Shown piece by piece: positions 62,025 through 64,000 of a stretch of 64,000 nt of DNA. The position numbers were made by a program, and so were the translations under genes. Every line of letters begins with the position of its first letter. The stretch's first letter is position 1. Origin of the DNA: Pontibacter rufus (GTDB taxonomy: Bacteria; Bacteroidota; Bacteroidia; Cytophagales; Hymenobacteraceae); assembly GCF_015694705.1 (NCBI RefSeq), contig NZ_JADQDR010000006.1, positions 281,887 to 345,886 on the forward strand, written 5' to 3'. The notes beneath the pieces are model-generated. The model was not told the origin of the DNA. It saw nothing but the letters and a program-made list of their open reading frames with translations, and made no database searches.

Positions 62025-62377
62025 CTTTAAATTTTATTAAATTTTATTATACTGATATATTAATGTTCAAGAGCAATTGTTGATACGCTACTACCTGGAA
62101 TTAGTTACTCTAGTATAAATAATTATTTATTTATTATGATGTTAAGAAGGTTAATAAAAGCATCAGCTACTTATCGGTAAAAGTATAAGCCTTATAAATA
62201 AGCAGAAGTAAACCCCACTCATTCATAAAGCTTACCAATAGTTAGCACCAGATATGAATTTCTTGCTCAGGAATGCGCAACTGCGTACAGTGAGTTAAAA
62301 GGTTGTAGTATACTATACAGATGCAAGGGTTGTTTCTTTATTGACATAACTGTTTCAACATACCTTATTTACCGTCA
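62025..62377. other. 353 bp AT-rich intergenic region
   Basis: Between the GT4 and the secreted TIM-barrel-like gene, both on the minus strand. No gene, hairpin or clear -7 box recognised; AAGTATA word near 62181. Confidence 0.4.
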
Positions 62378-63295
62378 TTATTCATTCAGTTCTTCCACCA
62401 CCGCAGTGGCATACTTCACCATTAGTGCATCGTAAGAATCATAATCCGTTACCAGACCTTTTGCCCATCCTCCCAATCCATTTGCTTTACTAAGGTTCTG
62501 CTTTTTGCTTAACGCTTCCCACCAATATACACCATCAGCTTTGTAGCCCTTGTATGTATAGGTAGAAATGAACTTCATGTACGCTGCGAAAACATCAATC
62601 TGCATCAGTTCATATCCGTTTTTTTTATTATAGTCGTGAATCCTGTGCCAGAAAAAAGGATAAACCGGCTTGTTAAGTCTTTTACCATAGTTCAGGGCCA
62701 CATCCATATTTTCGCGTATGTACTGCAGGTTACGCGCATGCCCCACCTCTTCATCTGCAAAAGCCAAGTACAATGAAGGGGCCAAGAAGTCTGTTAAAGA
62801 CAATAATTCATCATATTTCCCGGGTGGATTGTACTTGTCAATGTTAGTTTCGTACCATGAATTAAAAGGTATACCATAGATACCTATCTTTACGTTTGGC
62901 CGCATTTCTCTGATGATACCTATAAGTTTTCGCCACTCCGCCTCAGCACGCTTATAGCGGCTATCTGTTACAGGATAATCCCGCAAGGCTTTAAAAATAT
63001 CCTTATCCTCCCAGTCAAGCACTAGTCTTCCGTCGCTGTCAGCATGGTGGAATAGCTTCTGCAGTGTATTTCGTACCTTAGCCTCGTCTACTCTGTTTTC
63101 ACTACCGTCCTCCACTATTGCATTTTCAGCAAAAAGATTCGTTACCACAATATTATTAACCTTAAAGTAATCCAGCGACTTTGGTCCGAACCGATAGTTC
63201 ATCACATACACCTCAAACGGGGAATCAGCCACCTGCCCGAGTGATTGCAGGGATAAAAGTAATAAAGCAAATAATAGAAACTGATTTCTTTTCAT
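62378..63295 (-). CDS. secreted TIM-barrel-like protein (hyaluronidase/GH-like), family not recognised
   Basis: 305 residues with a signal peptide (MKRNQFLLFALLLLSLQSLG then QVADS). Segments in order suggest a glycosidase barrel: EVYVMNYRFGPKSLDYFKV near 29-47, DGRLVLDWEDKDIFKALRDY near 88-107 (strand end with acidic DWED), NVKIGIYGIPFNSWY near 133-147, DFLAPSLYLAFADEEVG near 168-184, KPVYPFFWHRIHDYN near 208-222 and ADGVYWWEAL near 254-263. The DWED, FxAPSLY and WWEA wording resembles hyaluronidase-like (GH56-type) or related barrels. I cannot assign a family. Near exopolysaccharide genes a polysaccharide-cutting or trimming role is possible. Confidence 0.65.
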   Translation of the reverse strand: MKRNQFLLFALLLLSLQSLGQVADSPFEVYVMNYRFGPKSLDYFKVNNIVVTNLFAENAIVEDGSENRVDEAKVRNTLQKLFHHADSDGRLVLDWEDKDIFKALRDYPVTDSRYKRAEAEWRKLIGIIREMRPNVKIGIYGIPFNSWYETNIDKYNPPGKYDELLSLTDFLAPSLYLAFADEEVGHARNLQYIRENMDVALNYGKRLNKPVYPFFWHRIHDYNKKNGYELMQIDVFAAYMKFISTYTYKGYKADGVYWWEALSKKQNLSKANGLGGWAKGLVTDYDSYDALMVKYATAVVEELNE

Positions 63296-63910
63296 ATTAA
63301 ATAGAATGCAACCTAAAACTCATTAAAAACCCTGTAATAACCGCACTGCAAACCTTCTATTTACATACTATAACTAGTTCGTGCATCTGCTTACATAAAA
63401 GTATCTATTGCTGATGTATTATAAGGTACCTTATTTAAAATTGGTTGTCCGGATTTGGTTCGTTAGAAGGTTAAGTCCTTGTTCATACCGGTATTTGCCT
63501 TATAAAGGAGGTAATTAGATACTGTATTATAAGCAACAGTTATATAGTTATAGCAACCAAATACTTGTTAAGTGTGCAAGATCTATACCGTTTATTGCCT
63601 GTTAATGATCTGGCCCGGACATGGGAATGCAGATGCCAATGTGTCTAAAAATAGACAGGCTAAGTTATTTATGCTTTAAAATGCTAAAGTGTCCCCGTTG
63701 TTGGCTGTGCTCTGATTACTTCCCTGCTATTTTATAAGTAAGTTACATTCTTCTCCACTTAGATATATATTATACTTGTACACCCGCATACCTTCCTATT
63801 TATTCTTAATACGAAAGAAAGATGAGTAAAAAGAGCAGGTTGGACTTATCTGCTCCTTTTACTCATCTTTTCTTATAAAGATACCCTCCTGCCAGGAAAG
63901 ATCATCTTAA
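63296..63910. other. 615 bp intergenic region
   Basis: AT-rich and non-coding. Ends with the terminator hairpin of the gene at the right edge (63818-63870). No other element recognised. Confidence 0.4.
63818..63870 (-). terminator. 21 bp hairpin terminator of the right-edge gene
   Basis: Arms at 63818-63838 and 63850-63870 pair with one mismatch; core AGATGAGTAAAAAGAGCAG. It lies about 40 bp after the stop of the right-edge minus-strand gene and ends in CTTTCTTTCG on that strand. Confidence 0.8.
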
Positions 63911-64000
63911 TTACTCAATAACGACTCTTTTGGTAGTACGCCCTGCAGCAGAAGAAACAGCAAGCACATACATGCCTTCCTCTACACCGCTTACATCAAG
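63911..64000 (-). CDS. C-terminal end of a type IX secretion (Por) substrate, partial
   Basis: The minus strand reads 29 codons and a TAA (63911-63913), open to the window edge. The text LDVSGVEEGMYVLAVSSAAG then RTTKRVVIE matches the last half of the type A C-terminal sorting domain: Leu-x-x-x-x-x-x-G-x-Y/M-x-V-x-x, a Gly turn, then basic residues and a valine-rich strand. The signal directs the protein through the outer membrane and to surface anchoring. The rest of the protein lies outside. Confidence 0.75.
   Translation of the reverse strand, partial: LDVSGVEEGMYVLAVSSAAGRTTKRVVIE

Noticed and set aside
1..64000. tRNA, rRNA, CRISPR, insertion sequence or prophage
   Set aside because: I looked for clover-leaf or CCA ends, regularly spaced repeats, transposase DDE or tyrosine recombinase motifs and phage structural genes, and saw none.

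Overview
The window looks like a chromosome segment of a Bacteroidetes bacterium of the Cytophagales/Hymenobacteraceae type (Pontibacter-like). Supporting this are two SusC/SusD pairs, a FecI-type ECF sigma factor, a type IX secretion C-terminal sorting signal at the right edge, many secreted lipoproteins, scarce Shine-Dalgarno sites, TAnnTTTG -7 promoter boxes, and a mid-40s to about 50 percent GC estimate by eye. I ran no database search; names rest on motifs and family knowledge.

Left part (1-8500): a complete trans-4-hydroxy-L-proline catabolic operon on the minus strand. It holds a DapA-like pyrroline-4-hydroxy-2-carboxylate deaminase, 2-oxoglutarate semialdehyde dehydrogenase, 4-hydroxyproline epimerase and a DadA-like D-hydroxyproline oxidase, followed by the start of a secreted protein cut by the window edge. 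A divergent AraC regulator lies beside it, then a secreted DPP IV-type (S9) prolyl dipeptidyl peptidase.

Middle (8.8-37.6 kb): a long minus-strand polysaccharide utilisation region. It has two SusC/SusD pairs, a GH127 beta-L-arabinofuranosidase with the Glu/Cys3 zinc site, a GH105 unsaturated glucuronyl hydrolase, a BNR_4 seven-bladed propeller (GH145/PL24-25 type), a tandem GH43 lipoprotein, a DUF2264 protein, a second GH43 of exo-galactanase type, a DUF1080 lipoprotein, a GH16 endo-glycanase, an ECF sigma factor with a strikingly short FecR-like partner, a gluconate 5-dehydrogenase-like SDR, a LacI regulator with a twin perfect operator, and a DUF4861 protein. The set matches what is known for type II arabinogalactan. 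Together with hydroxyproline catabolism, a prolyl dipeptidase and GH127, it suggests a locus for eating plant hydroxyproline-rich glycoproteins (arabinogalactan-proteins or extensins), both glycan and peptide backbone.

Right part (38-64 kb): general functions. These are SurE, a lipoprotein, DoxX, an M14 carboxypeptidase, a TIGR03118 protein, an ABC exporter pair, DUF72, a HAD phosphatase, a GH5-CBM6 enzyme, an S10 carboxypeptidase, RibBA, DnaG, a macro-domain protein, Mrp and NfuA-like iron-sulfur proteins, fumarylacetoacetase, then an exopolysaccharide fragment (initiating sugar transferase, GT4 glycosyltransferase, a secreted TIM-barrel-like protein) and the tail of a T9SS-exported protein.

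Intergenic DNA holds several perfect or near-perfect inverted repeats, some of them clear terminators and some REP-like, at least one decayed gene, and a strongly recurring AAGTATA word. I saw no tRNA, rRNA, CRISPR array, transposase or prophage gene.
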